Of a stretch of 64,000 nt of DNA, positions 16,790-25,075 are shown in pieces. Below the pieces are notes generated by a model, which did no database searches, was not told the origin of the DNA, and was given only the letters and a program-made list of their open reading frames with translations. The DNA lies in NCBI RefSeq assembly GCF_040253615.1, contig NZ_JBEJGY010000002.1, positions 1 through 64,000 on the forward strand, read 5' to 3'. The position numbers and the translations under genes are program-made. The stretch is from Streptomyces sp. Edi4 (lineage in GTDB: Bacteria; Actinomycetota; Actinomycetes; Streptomycetales; Streptomycetaceae). Each line of letters starts with the position of its first letter. Position 1 is the stretch's first letter.

Positions 16790-17479
16790 TCAGGCCGATG
16801 GTCGCCGTCTTGTGCCGCCGCCGCTTCCGTTCATCGGGATCAAGGTTTCCAGGTGGGCACCTTTGACCCAGACTCCCAGCAGATCGCGGTGGAGAGCCAC
16901 GATGTCCTGACGCAGCGCCAGGCCGAGGGCGGCCTTGGTGAAGGTGGGGCAGGTGGTGACGAACAGGGCGACGTCCGCGCCGTGTTCGAGGCGGGCGGTG
17001 CCGACGAACTTCTGCATGTCCTGCGAGCCCACGCTCCGGTGCGGGGCGTACTTTTTGACCTGGACGACCAGTTTGCGTCCGTCGGCCAGGTAGCCGACGA
17101 CGTCCGCGCCCAGGTCGCCGCTCTTGCCGCTGACCACGACGTCTCGGCAGCCGTCCCGTCGGCACAGATCGGCGACGTACGTCTCGAACTCCTGCCACGA
17201 CAACGCGTCGACCTCGGCCATGGACAACTCCCGTGCCCTGGCCTCCTCCTCCGCCCGCCACGCGCGGTCCTGGCCGACCGCGCGACGGTGTGCCCTCAAC
17301 AGCGCCCATCCGGCGCCGCCGACCACGGCCGCGGCGAGCACGGCCACCAGGACGGGCCACACCACCGACCAGTGCCCGGCGACCCACACCATGGCGGCCA
17401 GTGCCACCACCGCGCCCCAGCCCTGCATCTGCCTGCGCGTCTTCTTCTTCAAGCGCTGGCGTCGTTGACGTGCCGCCAT
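16790..17479 (-). CDS. Membrane-anchored Mrr-type restriction endonuclease
   Basis: 229 residues. Two hydrophobic helices lie near residues 20-60 (WGAVVALAAMVWVAGHWSVV then WPVLVAVLAAAVVGGAGWAL), followed by an Mrr-cat nuclease domain starting at LSWQEFETYVADLCRRDG. The nuclease core is GADVVGYLADGRKLVVQVKK, giving the Asp and Gln-x-Lys residues that bind metal in this family. Mrr nucleases cut modified or foreign DNA; membrane-anchored versions are common in actinobacteria. It follows a small membrane protein by 31 bases on the same strand. Confidence 0.85.
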   Translation of the reverse strand: MAARQRRQRLKKKTRRQMQGWGAVVALAAMVWVAGHWSVVWPVLVAVLAAAVVGGAGWALLRAHRRAVGQDRAWRAEEEARARELSMAEVDALSWQEFETYVADLCRRDGCRDVVVSGKSGDLGADVVGYLADGRKLVVQVKKYAPHRSVGSQDMQKFVGTARLEHGADVALFVTTCPTFTKAALGLALRQDIVALHRDLLGVWVKGAHLETLIPMNGSGGGTRRRPSA

Positions 17480-17510
17480 CAGTTCCCCACTCCCAGGCCC
17501 GTGCGGGGGC

Positions 17511-17774
17511 TCATCGGCCGGCCTGGGTGACGCCGCTCGCGAGCTGTCCCAAGATGTTCAAGATCCCCTGGCCCGCCGGGGTGGGTGCGATCAGGACGCC
17601 CAGCGCCAGGACGATGACGACGGTCAGCTTCTCGTCGAAGCGGCTACGGGCATGCGTACGCCGCCGCAGCCGCCAGACGACGATGACTGCGAGCAGCAGC
17701 GTCACGTTGATGGTCAGCAACCGTCCGACCTCCCCCACACGACCGAGCACCACGCGGGGACGGCAGCCCGTCAC
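17511..17774 (-). CDS. Small two-helix membrane protein
   Basis: 87 residues with hydrophobic spans at about 20-35 (LLTINVTLLLAVIVVW) and 49-64 (KLTVVIVLALGVLIAP), separated by a basic loop (RLRRRTHARSR). The start is probably GTG 17774 with GGAGG-like bases nearby; an in-frame GTG further in is possible. It is upstream of, and probably co-transcribed with, the Mrr-type nuclease. Confidence 0.65.
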   Translation of the reverse strand: MTGCRPRVVLGRVGEVGRLLTINVTLLLAVIVVWRLRRRTHARSRFDEKLTVVIVLALGVLIAPTPAGQGILNILGQLASGVTQAGR

Positions 17775-17950
17775 CCCCCAGCCTCCTTATGTAGCCGGGC
17801 CTCAGTGATGTGGGGGCCGGGTTACCGACGAATGGCACGAAGCCATCGGACCTGGCCGAATACCGCAGCTGGCTGATCGTCCCGCTGACACGGCCTCAGC
17901 CCCCGTGGCAGGGTGCGGTGATCGGATCACCGAAACGGCAGGGGGCTTCC

Positions 17951-18523
17951 GTGGAATTACGGACGTGGAACGGCTTGGTCGGCGTCGCGAAGGAGACGTA
18001 CACGGCCTCGCTGGGCGAGGGGGTCGTGCCGCGCCCGCTGATGATGCCGCTGGTGCGCGGCGAGCTGGTCGGGCTGATCTGGGTCCGCCCGCTCAAGGTC
18101 GGTCAGGACGCGCTCGCCGGGATCGCGGAGCTCGCGAACATCGCCGCGGCGGCCGGCGCGGACGAGGTCGTCCTGGCGTGGGAGACGCACGACGTCGCCA
18201 CCGGCTGCGAGCTGCCGATCGTCGGCCCGGCGCCGTGCCTGAACATGGTGCTCGCCACCCGCGACGGGCACGTCCTGCACCAGTTCCCCTACAGCGAGCA
18301 GCTCCTGTCCCGCAGCCCCGAGGGCTGGGCGTCGGTCGCCCCCGACTGGAAGCCGGCCCCCGCGCCGCAGCCCGGCGGCGAACTGGTGCCGCCCATCCAG
18401 GCCGCGGTGAACTTCTCCTTCACCCCGATCGAGCTGGACCACCCCGACCCGTTCGGCGTCACCGTCGTACTGATGGAAGAGGACGGCTACCGCATCAGCC
18501 TGACCGAAGCATTCGCCCGCTGA
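17951..18523 (+). CDS. Hypothetical protein
   Basis: 190 residues from GTG 17951 with a GGGGG site upstream; longer forms lack one. It is an alpha/beta sequence with PLMMPLVRGELVGLIWVRPL, GADEVVLAWETHDVATGCEL and a C-terminal VTVVLMEEDGYRISLTEAF. It is convergent with the protease-STAND gene. I recognise no family. Confidence 0.7.
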   Translation: MELRTWNGLVGVAKETYTASLGEGVVPRPLMMPLVRGELVGLIWVRPLKVGQDALAGIAELANIAAAAGADEVVLAWETHDVATGCELPIVGPAPCLNMVLATRDGHVLHQFPYSEQLLSRSPEGWASVAPDWKPAPAPQPGGELVPPIQAAVNFSFTPIELDHPDPFGVTVVLMEEDGYRISLTEAFAR

Positions 18524-18563
18524 TCTGCCCTGGCGGTGCCGCGCTGGACGAGAAGACCCTCAC

Positions 18564-21227
18564 TCACTCCGGCAGGTCCTCGGAGGTGGTCAACCGCCGG
18601 GTGTCCTGCAACTGGCCGAACTCAAAGCGCCAGGCGAAGGTCAGGGCTGTGAGGCCGACGGCGAAGAGGGTCGGCCATAGGAGCCATTGCGGGGGCCAGT
18701 CCGCAGGCCAGGGGCGATCAATCATGAAGGCATTCGCGGTCGTCAGCCCGATCGCGAAGAGCGGCGCGACCCAGGCGAACAGAGCGGAGCCGTACTGGCG
18801 GCCTCCGAAGCCGCTCGCGATGCTCAGGTGCAGGAACACGTTCATGGGAACGAACAGCCACAGGACCCATCCGTCGTGCCCGATGCCGTTCTTGAGTGCG
18901 GCAGCGGCGGCAACGGCCCCGACCAGCGTCAGGTGGCCAAGACCAAGAACGCCGACGATGTAGCGGGTGACCCAGCCCACCTGTGGTTTCACCAGGACAA
19001 GGTGAGAGTCGGAGGCATGCGCGGATAGGGGTGGCTCCGGGGTCGGCTGTCCCGGGGCGTCGGCCCCCTGGGTGAGGGGCGCACCGATCAGGTCCTCCAG
19101 GTCGTCCCTGTCGGCGGCTGTCCGCTGCTGGGCTTCGCGGATGAGGCCGGCGGCCCACTGGTAGGTGTCGGGGTCGGCGTCCGGGTCCGCGGCGCGGTCG
19201 GCGACGGCGTGTTCGAGGCCGCTGAGCCACTGGCGGGCCTGATCGGTGCCGAGTTCAGCGGTAATCGTCTGGGCCGCGAGTGGGAGGAGGTGTTCTGGGT
19301 CGGCGGCGACGGCCCGGTGGGCGCCTGCGGCGAGGCCGGGCTGGTCCTGGGCGGTGCGGGCGACGGTGCTGAGGGTCTGGTGGCGCTGCTCGGTGGCGAG
19401 GGAGTCGTGCTGGAGGAAGGCTTCGATGAACTCCTCGCCGCTGTCGGTCTCGACTTCGGCGAGCCAGGCGGCGGCGAGCGGTTCGCCGACAGCGCCCCAG
19501 TGGGCTCCGTCGGTGGCCGGGTAGGCGGCGGTCAGGACGTCGTCGAGTGCGGCCAGCTGGCGGGCGTCGGGAGGGGCGGTGATCCCGTAGCCGCGGTGAT
19601 GGACGTCGAAGCCGGCCCGGACGGCGGCCCGGCCGTCCTGCGCGGTGCGTGCTCCGGCGAGGAACTGGGCGGTGACCAGGGAGCGGAGCAGCTTGTCATC
19701 GGCGATGCCTTCGGGCAGGCGGGCTTCGGCGACGCGCCGCACGTACTCCACTTCGTTCGCGAGGAGGACCTCCATGGGGTGATCCTTCAGGGCGAACTCG
19801 GGGTTGGCATGGGCCAGCACGTCGGCGAGCGCGGCGATGTGGAGGTAGATCACCGGTTGCCCGGTGGTGTGCTCGAGGTCGGCACCGTAGAGGCGCGGTG
19901 CGTCGGCGACGACACGGTCCGGCCAGGAGTCATCGCCGTGTCCGGCCTGCTGGAGCAGCCGGATGCGGCGGGCGAAGGCCACCTTCGCCTCTACGTAGAT
20001 GTCTTCCGGGCTGTTGCCGTCCAGCGCACCGTCGGGCGTGAGAGTGAAGGCGTGCCCGATGGGGCCGACGCTCCGGGTACGCAGGTGGCGGCGCAGCGCC
20101 GGCCACCAGGTGTCGTGTCCGCGGGCCAGGAGCAGAACCCGGACGACGCCGCCCTCGTGTGAGGCGGCCAGGGCCGCCATGAGGTCACGGATCTGGGGGA
20201 GGCGGGTTTCCGCGAGGTCGACGGCCAGGAGCAGCGGGTAGTGGGCCGCGGCGAGGACCTGGTAGTCGGTGTGACTGGGGTGGTCGGCGAGGAAGCCCCC
20301 GCTCCACGGCCGCTGATCGCCCGAGCCTGCGGTGAGCCGGTGCAGCACCTCGATGAGGAGACGGGATTTGCCCGTGCCGCCCAGCCCGGTCACGGCGGCG
20401 ACATCGATACGGTCCGTGCTTTTGCACCACTGCTCGATCTGCCGGACGAGTCCGCTGACGCCGGTGAGGTCCGTGACCTGGGAGCGTGGATCGAGCAGGT
20501 AGGTGGAGGACAGTTGAGGGTCGGGGACATTGTCCATCAGCGGCCGCAGATCGGCGGGCTGGAGGCTCGGAGCCATGCCGGTGTGGGCGGCGACTGCGGG
20601 GGCGAAGCCGTCGGCGGCCAGCAGATGCGAGAGCGGCACCACCATGAGGATCCGGTCCCACTGGCGGTCGACGAGGCGGGCGAGGCCGATCAGTACGCCG
20701 TTGCAAAAGACCCCGGCGCCGGACAGCCCCTGCCAGTTCTTCACCTCGGTCGGCACGGCTCTTTTGACTTCGAGCCCGTACAGCTTCGAGCGGGATCCGG
20801 TGTGCGGGGCGATGGTGCCATCTACCGTCTTGAGGTCGTCGAGGCGCTGCTCAGAACGAGATGAGGCCCGGCGGTGCATCGCCTTGGGGAACCCCGTCAT
20901 CGAGCACACGGGGCGACGGTCGGGGTAGTCACAGACCAGCTCGCCCCAGCGCACGACGCCCAAACCGGCTCCGACCAGAGCACGGTCGGCCTTCAGCAGC
21001 ACCGCGTCCAACCCGGCGTTCTCCCACACCACCGTCGCCCCGGTGAAGTCGGCGCTCACCGTGTCCCGGACGGCGACGACACTGCCTTCGCCGGGCAGGG
21101 CAACGTGGTAGGCGGTGAGCACCAGGCCGGGCGCGATCAGGCAGCCGGTCCCGTACGAGCCCTTGTGCTGGTTGATGACTTCGACGGTCCGCAGAACCAC
21201 TCCCGCCGCCGCCCTCGCGCCGCCCAC
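18564..21227 (-). CDS. Trypsin-like protease fused to STAND ATPase and membrane helices
   Basis: 887 residues from GTG. The N-terminal serine protease domain has all three catalytic positions: His41 (VLTAYHVAL), Asp74 (NAGLDAVLL) and Ser169 (NWQGLSGAGVF). A STAND NTPase follows, with Walker A GLGGTGKS at 281-288, LLLAVDLAE and VRVLLLARGHD. The last ~150 residues hold four hydrophobic spans (for example YIVGVLGLGHLTLVGAVAAA and GSALFAWVAPLFAIGLTTAN). Such fusions beside trypco genes were described as predicted NTP-dependent conflict systems by Aravind and colleagues. The start follows the trypco2 stop by two bases, so the two form one operon. Trigger and target are unknown. Confidence 0.85.
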   Translation of the reverse strand: MGGARAAAGVVLRTVEVINQHKGSYGTGCLIAPGLVLTAYHVALPGEGSVVAVRDTVSADFTGATVVWENAGLDAVLLKADRALVGAGLGVVRWGELVCDYPDRRPVCSMTGFPKAMHRRASSRSEQRLDDLKTVDGTIAPHTGSRSKLYGLEVKRAVPTEVKNWQGLSGAGVFCNGVLIGLARLVDRQWDRILMVVPLSHLLAADGFAPAVAAHTGMAPSLQPADLRPLMDNVPDPQLSSTYLLDPRSQVTDLTGVSGLVRQIEQWCKSTDRIDVAAVTGLGGTGKSRLLIEVLHRLTAGSGDQRPWSGGFLADHPSHTDYQVLAAAHYPLLLAVDLAETRLPQIRDLMAALAASHEGGVVRVLLLARGHDTWWPALRRHLRTRSVGPIGHAFTLTPDGALDGNSPEDIYVEAKVAFARRIRLLQQAGHGDDSWPDRVVADAPRLYGADLEHTTGQPVIYLHIAALADVLAHANPEFALKDHPMEVLLANEVEYVRRVAEARLPEGIADDKLLRSLVTAQFLAGARTAQDGRAAVRAGFDVHHRGYGITAPPDARQLAALDDVLTAAYPATDGAHWGAVGEPLAAAWLAEVETDSGEEFIEAFLQHDSLATEQRHQTLSTVARTAQDQPGLAAGAHRAVAADPEHLLPLAAQTITAELGTDQARQWLSGLEHAVADRAADPDADPDTYQWAAGLIREAQQRTAADRDDLEDLIGAPLTQGADAPGQPTPEPPLSAHASDSHLVLVKPQVGWVTRYIVGVLGLGHLTLVGAVAAAAALKNGIGHDGWVLWLFVPMNVFLHLSIASGFGGRQYGSALFAWVAPLFAIGLTTANAFMIDRPWPADWPPQWLLWPTLFAVGLTALTFAWRFEFGQLQDTRRLTTSEDLPE

Positions 21228-21229
21228 TT

Positions 21230-21559
21230 CTACCGCAGGCCGTCCACCGGGCCGCCGCGGCCTCCACCGGAGTCACCGATCAGCAGATCGCTGCCCTCGC
21301 TGTCCGGCGCCACCGCCAAGGTGACCGTCATGCGGTGCGTGGCCGTCTTCGCCCGCTCGCCCTTGGCGTCCGCGGAGACCACGAACGCCTTCACCCCGCC
21401 GCCGGCCGACGCGGTGTGCCGCAGCTCGATCCCCAATTCCAGCACGATCTCCTTGACCGTGAACCGGACCGGCGACCCGTCCCCGTCCTGCTGCGCGGCC
21501 GCCAGTCCCCCGCGCACCGCCTTGATCGCCTCGGACAGTTCGGTGGGCTCTAACTCCAT
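21230..21559 (-). CDS. Trypco2-like protein
   Basis: 109 residues from ATG 21559 (MELEPTELSEAIKAVRGGLA). The pattern of an N-terminal helix, the stretch VRFTVKEIVLELGIELRHTA, then KAFVVSADAKG and THRMTVTLAVAP matches the trypsin-co-occurring domain 2 family as I recall it. These small proteins are thought to regulate or feed the neighbouring protease-STAND protein. The gene lies directly upstream of that protease gene. Confidence 0.8.
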   Translation of the reverse strand: MELEPTELSEAIKAVRGGLAAAQQDGDGSPVRFTVKEIVLELGIELRHTASAGGGVKAFVVSADAKGERAKTATHRMTVTLAVAPDSEGSDLLIGDSGGGRGGPVDGLR

Positions 21560-21650
21560 GGTTTCCCCCTTGATCGCTTCTGTGCGGAAAGTCAGTCTGC
21601 CGGGCAGCACCCGGCTGCGGAAGGACACAGTCGGCCTGCCCGGCGCGGGC

Positions 21651-22727
21651 CTACGAGGCGGTCGGCGTGGTGCGCTGGACATGTAGGGGCGGCGGAAGCG
21701 GAAGCCGGAGCCCTGCCACCCCCCGGATGTTCAGTTCGCCGGCGTCTGCCCGGCGCAGCAGTTCGCCCGCGTTCTTCAGCGCCATGACGACCCGGGTACG
21801 AAGGCGGGGGTGGAACGGCATGGCGAGCGGGACGAGGGCGGCGATGGCGGCCGGGTTCGGGATCGAGCTGTTGCGCAGCTCGCCGACGATCCGGTTGAAG
21901 GCATAGCCGGGCTTGGGCGGCAGTTGAACGTGGGAACGTTGCAGCGAGGACAGCAGGAGCGCCAGCATGTCCTCGTACGCGGTGCGCAGGGCGTTGATGC
22001 TGTCGTACGACACGATGTCGGCGGCGAACAGCCCGCGGCCGCGCTCGAGGCGTTCGAGGATGGTCTTGAGCATCTTCAGGTCGATGTCGCCGGCGTAGCG
22101 CAGGGGCTGGTCCACCCGCGCCAGCAGCTTGCCCCCTTCGACGCCTTCCCTCCAGGAGAAGCTGCTCAGGAGGTGGAACCACGCCTCCTGGCTGCGCAGC
22201 GAGTAGACGCCGCAGCCGATGAGGATCTGGTAGAGGATCTTCGCCCTCAGCGGGCGTGCGCCGCGCAAGACCGCCCCGTACGTCACGTGGGAGTAGCCGG
22301 GCGCCTGCCGGGCGAGGGTACGGTGGCTGAGCCCATTGAAGTCCAGCAGCGTCTTCAGGAGCTCGCGCAGCTCGCCTTCATCGACAGCGTGCGGCGGGGT
22401 GAGGTTGCCGGTGCGCTCCCAGCGGCTCAGGGCCTCGCGGCACAGATCACCGGAGAAGCCGACGGCGGCCAGGCGCAGGCTCTCCCAACGCGCACTCCAG
22501 CTCTCGGGGTCGCCGCCGCAGGCCAGGATGTATCCGTTGACGGTCGCCCAGGTGGGCAGCTTCTTGCCCGCGTGGGCGTTCGACAGCGTCGCGGTGGACA
22601 GCCCGCTGTGTTCAGCCATCAGCGCCAGCGGCGGGTCGCCGGCCTCCTTCCGCAGCGCCTGGAGGTCGCGCGCGAAGGCCACCAGTGGGTCATTGGTGCG
22701 GGGCAGTTGCTTCATGGGACGGGCCAC
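21651..22727 (-). CDS. XRE-type helix-turn-helix regulator or sensor
   Basis: 358 residues if translated from GTG 22727, nine bases after GGAAGGAG (ATG 22715 and 22736 are alternatives). The N-terminal DNA-binding domain spans about residues 8-70 (ALMAEHSGLSTATLSNAHAG, KKLPTWATVNGYILACGGDP). A second similar HTH-like part may follow (LDFNGLSHRTLARQAPGYSH). The rest is helical. It lies 92 bases upstream of the trypco2 gene on the same strand and may control or belong to the conflict operon. Confidence 0.75.
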   Translation of the reverse strand: MARPMKQLPRTNDPLVAFARDLQALRKEAGDPPLALMAEHSGLSTATLSNAHAGKKLPTWATVNGYILACGGDPESWSARWESLRLAAVGFSGDLCREALSRWERTGNLTPPHAVDEGELRELLKTLLDFNGLSHRTLARQAPGYSHVTYGAVLRGARPLRAKILYQILIGCGVYSLRSQEAWFHLLSSFSWREGVEGGKLLARVDQPLRYAGDIDLKMLKTILERLERGRGLFAADIVSYDSINALRTAYEDMLALLLSSLQRSHVQLPPKPGYAFNRIVGELRNSSIPNPAAIAALVPLAMPFHPRLRTRVVMALKNAGELLRRADAGELNIRGVAGLRLPLPPPLHVQRTTPTAS

Positions 22728-22760
22728 GGCGTCCATCTCCTTCCCGAGCCCGGAACAGGG

Positions 22761-22788
22761 CCGGGGCCCGTCGTGAGACGGGCCCCGG
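22761..22788 (-). terminator. Perfect 12-bp hairpin
   Basis: CCGGGGCCCGTC (22761-22772) and GACGGGCCCCGG (22777-22788) pair around GTGA. It lies just after the stop of the gene at 22799-23026. There is no T-run, as is common for Streptomyces terminators. Confidence 0.8.
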
Positions 22789-22798
22789 CAGGGCATGG

Positions 22799-23026
22799 TC
22801 AGAGCAGACGCTGACGCAGTTCGGCGGCCAGCAGACCGCCAGCCCCCAGGATGGCGAGAGCCTCCTCGAGGTTCATCCCGCGGCCAAGCAGGACGAACAG
22901 TGCGGCCAGGAGTATGACCAGCAGGAGTAAGGAGGCCAGCGGCGAGACCTGGGCGGCGCTCGCCGGGATGTGCGCGCACGGCCCGTTCTGCTCAGCAGAA
23001 ACGGGCTCAGGAAGCAGCAGAGACAA
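22799..23026 (-). CDS. Small single-span membrane protein
   Basis: 75 residues with one strong hydrophobic helix (SPLASLLLLVILLAALFVLL, about residues 29-48) and a Leu/Ala-rich amphipathic tail (LEEALAILGAGGLLAAELRQ). A strong hairpin follows its stop. It might be a small toxin-like peptide or a membrane partner of the XRE gene that follows. No family recognised. Confidence 0.6.
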   Translation of the reverse strand: MSLLLPEPVSAEQNGPCAHIPASAAQVSPLASLLLLVILLAALFVLLGRGMNLEEALAILGAGGLLAAELRQRLL

Positions 23027-23606
23027 GGAAGTTGACTCCCAACAGGAGGCGGATGGTCAGCTAGCGGTCCGGAACTTTGTGCTCAAGTGCCTTGCAGGGC
23101 ACAGGACTTCACGCCAGTGGTTGCAGCCACAGGCGCCAGCGAAGCCCACGTTACCCACGCTTACGCCCGACAATGCCGATTCAGTTCCCATTGGAGGCAG
23201 ACCATAAATAAAGCACCGACCTGCTATTTAACGACCGGAACAGAATTGTTCAAAGAATGGTTCGCCACCGGATTCAACAACCCGTGAATCTGTCGCATCA
23301 GCGCAGGTCACGCTGGGTGTAGCTTGGGCAGGGGAAAGTGTCTGCCTACACCTCTGTACCAGGACTCATTATCCCCCCATTCTTGAACTCGTTCCCACGT
23401 GCGCGTGGGCACACGGGTCCGCGGACGCGTGTGCACGCGTACAAGAGAGGCGCAGGTCCACGGTCCGGACACGCACCGCAGAACGCAGGAGGCCCCGTTG
23501 CAGCGGGGCACCTCCGCAAGGTGGCACGGCCAACAGGTCAGCCACTGGACTTCCTCCCCACCCCGACGATGACGACTCTCGCGGGCCGGAGGGCGTACGA
23601 CAAGAG
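23027..23606. other. Gene-free regulatory stretch
   Basis: The part at 23200-23300 is unusually AT-rich (AAATAAAG, TATTTAACG) and probably carries the promoter of the minus-strand gene at 22799-23026. Further on, GCACG/CGTGC-rich inverted tracts (23395-23445) and a GCCCCGTTGCAGCGGGGC hairpin (23493-23510) occur. Frames crossing this stretch do not read like proteins. Confidence 0.55.
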
Positions 23607-23640
23607 GCAGGGCCCGGCGGACTCCCGCAAGGGCCCTGCC
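23607..23640 (-). terminator. 10-bp hairpin terminator
   Basis: GGCAGGGCCC (23607-23616) pairs with GGGCCCTGCC (23631-23640). It lies 19 bases after the stop of the minus-strand gene at 23659-24126. Confidence 0.75.
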
Positions 23641-23658
23641 GTCCGGCAGCGATCGGGC

Positions 23659-24126
23659 TCACGCTCCCGGGTCAATGTCCAGCGAGGTCACACCGACTCT
23701 GCCGGGGAAGAACGACAGGATCCGCCCCTGACCGTGGCACTGGGCGAAGGCGGCAGCGGCCATGTCGTCGTACGGCGCCTTCGCCTCCAGGGCCGCGCAG
23801 TCCTTCAGCCACTGCTCGCGCAGCCATTCGCCCTCAGCATGAGGAAGATCCCCCTGGAGAGGAGCTCCCTGGGACACCACGCAGTACGGCCCTCGCATGC
23901 GCCGTCCCGGCTGAAGGAGCTCCACCACCACAATCAGGCGGCTGCCCGGCTCCAGCGGCCATGCCTGCTTGTCCTTGAGCCACTGGTCGAACTCACCACG
24001 GCCGGCCACCCGGATACGCAGGCGCGCACCAGGATTGCGCTTGTACCAGCGCTGATCGTCCACCGTCGCCCGTTCCGCCGCGACGATTGACTGGGCCCCG
24101 GGCTTGGTCGGGGTGAAGTGGGTCAT
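23659..24126 (-). CDS. Hypothetical protein
   Basis: 155 residues from ATG 24126 (MTHFTPTKPGAQSIVAAERA), preferred because GAGAGG lies seven bases upstream. Mixed alpha/beta with RLRIRVAGRGEFDQWLKDKQ and SRLIVVVELLQPGRRMRGPY. The closing section is Ala/Glu-rich. I recognise no family. It is followed by a terminator and lies downstream of rep and the DciA-like gene. Confidence 0.65.
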   Translation of the reverse strand: MTHFTPTKPGAQSIVAAERATVDDQRWYKRNPGARLRIRVAGRGEFDQWLKDKQAWPLEPGSRLIVVVELLQPGRRMRGPYCVVSQGAPLQGDLPHAEGEWLREQWLKDCAALEAKAPYDDMAAAAFAQCHGQGRILSFFPGRVGVTSLDIDPGA

Positions 24127-24256
24127 CCGTCCTCTCCACACAGGTGCGCGCTTCTGCGACGTCTTGCTCGCCACCACGAATCCCTTCGGCAACCAGATGT
24201 GACGCCGGTTCAACGACTTCGTCCGGGCCACGGTGATGCTCCGACCAGGGCGCAAC

Positions 24257-25075
24257 CTACGCGGTCCTGCTTAGCGAGGGCGCAGTCGCCCGGGGCAGCA
24301 TCCCGGCCCTCTCGGCACGGGCCCGGCGCAGGGCCGCGGCCTCGGTCGCCGCGGCCTGGCGGCGTCGCTCGGCACGGACCTGGTCGATCGGGGCCGGCGC
24401 GTCGTCGGGGACGACGGGCGGCTCGGGGAACGCGCGGCGGCTCAGCTCGCGCATCGCGGCGGTCTGCCGCTCCACCGCCTCCGCGATGGCCGGGTCCACC
24501 CGGGACGGCGCGGCGACCTCCTGGTGCGCGGCGAGCGCACGGCGGTAGCCCTCGCACGCCGTCTCCCTGGTCTTCGCCAGACCGGTGGGCGCGGCCGGGG
24601 CAGGGTCTGCCGGGGCGACGTCGGCCGGGCCGGGCGCGGGTACGGCGCCGGGCGGCAGGATCCGCAGGGCGCGGACGACCGTGCGGCCCGCCGCCTTGTT
24701 GGCGGCCTCGATGACGCGGGTCTGCTCCAGGCGGGCCTTCGTCGCCCACGCCGTCGAATCCGGGCATACGGTCAGCCGGCCGGAGTCCGGGTCGTACGCC
24801 ACGGCGGCGACGTGCCCGGCGAGGTCGGGGGCGATGGCCGCCCACCGCTCGCGCAGCGTCGCGCCGGCGGCCGGGAGCTCCCAGGCCCGCTCGGTGACCA
24901 GCGCGCCGATCGCCGCACCCAGCCCCATCGGCTGACGGTCGTCCCGCCGCACCGTACGAACCGGCCGCAGCTTCGACTTCGCCTTCTGGCCGCTGCCGTT
25001 CTTCCGGGCCGCCTCCATCGCGGCCCGCAACGCGACCCGGGCCAGGTCGACGCCCGACACCTCGCCGCCACTCAT
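24257..25075 (-). CDS. DciA-like (DUF721) protein
   Basis: 272 residues from ATG 25075 (MSGGEVSGVDLARVALRAAM). The DUF721/DciA landmark region is ALVTERAWELPAAGATLRER WAAIAPDLAGHVAAVAYDPDSGRLTV, then STAWATKARLEQTRVIEAANKAAG, where the W...I.P.IA.H pattern is typical. DciA loads the replicative helicase in most bacteria. The gene overlaps the replication-initiator stop by four bases, so a helicase-loading role in plasmid replication is a reasonable inference. The C-terminus is a basic Ala/Arg tail. Confidence 0.8.
   Translation of the reverse strand: MSGGEVSGVDLARVALRAAMEAARKNGSGQKAKSKLRPVRTVRRDDRQPMGLGAAIGALVTERAWELPAAGATLRERWAAIAPDLAGHVAAVAYDPDSGRLTVCPDSTAWATKARLEQTRVIEAANKAAGRTVVRALRILPPGAVPAPGPADVAPADPAPAAPTGLAKTRETACEGYRRALAAHQEVAAPSRVDPAIAEAVERQTAAMRELSRRAFPEPPVVPDDAPAPIDQVRAERRRQAAATEAAALRRARAERAGMLPRATAPSLSRTA

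Noticed and set aside
23338..24090. 250-codon plus-strand frame
   Set aside because: It is antisense to the gene at 23659-24126 and runs across a hairpin terminator; composition is not protein-like.
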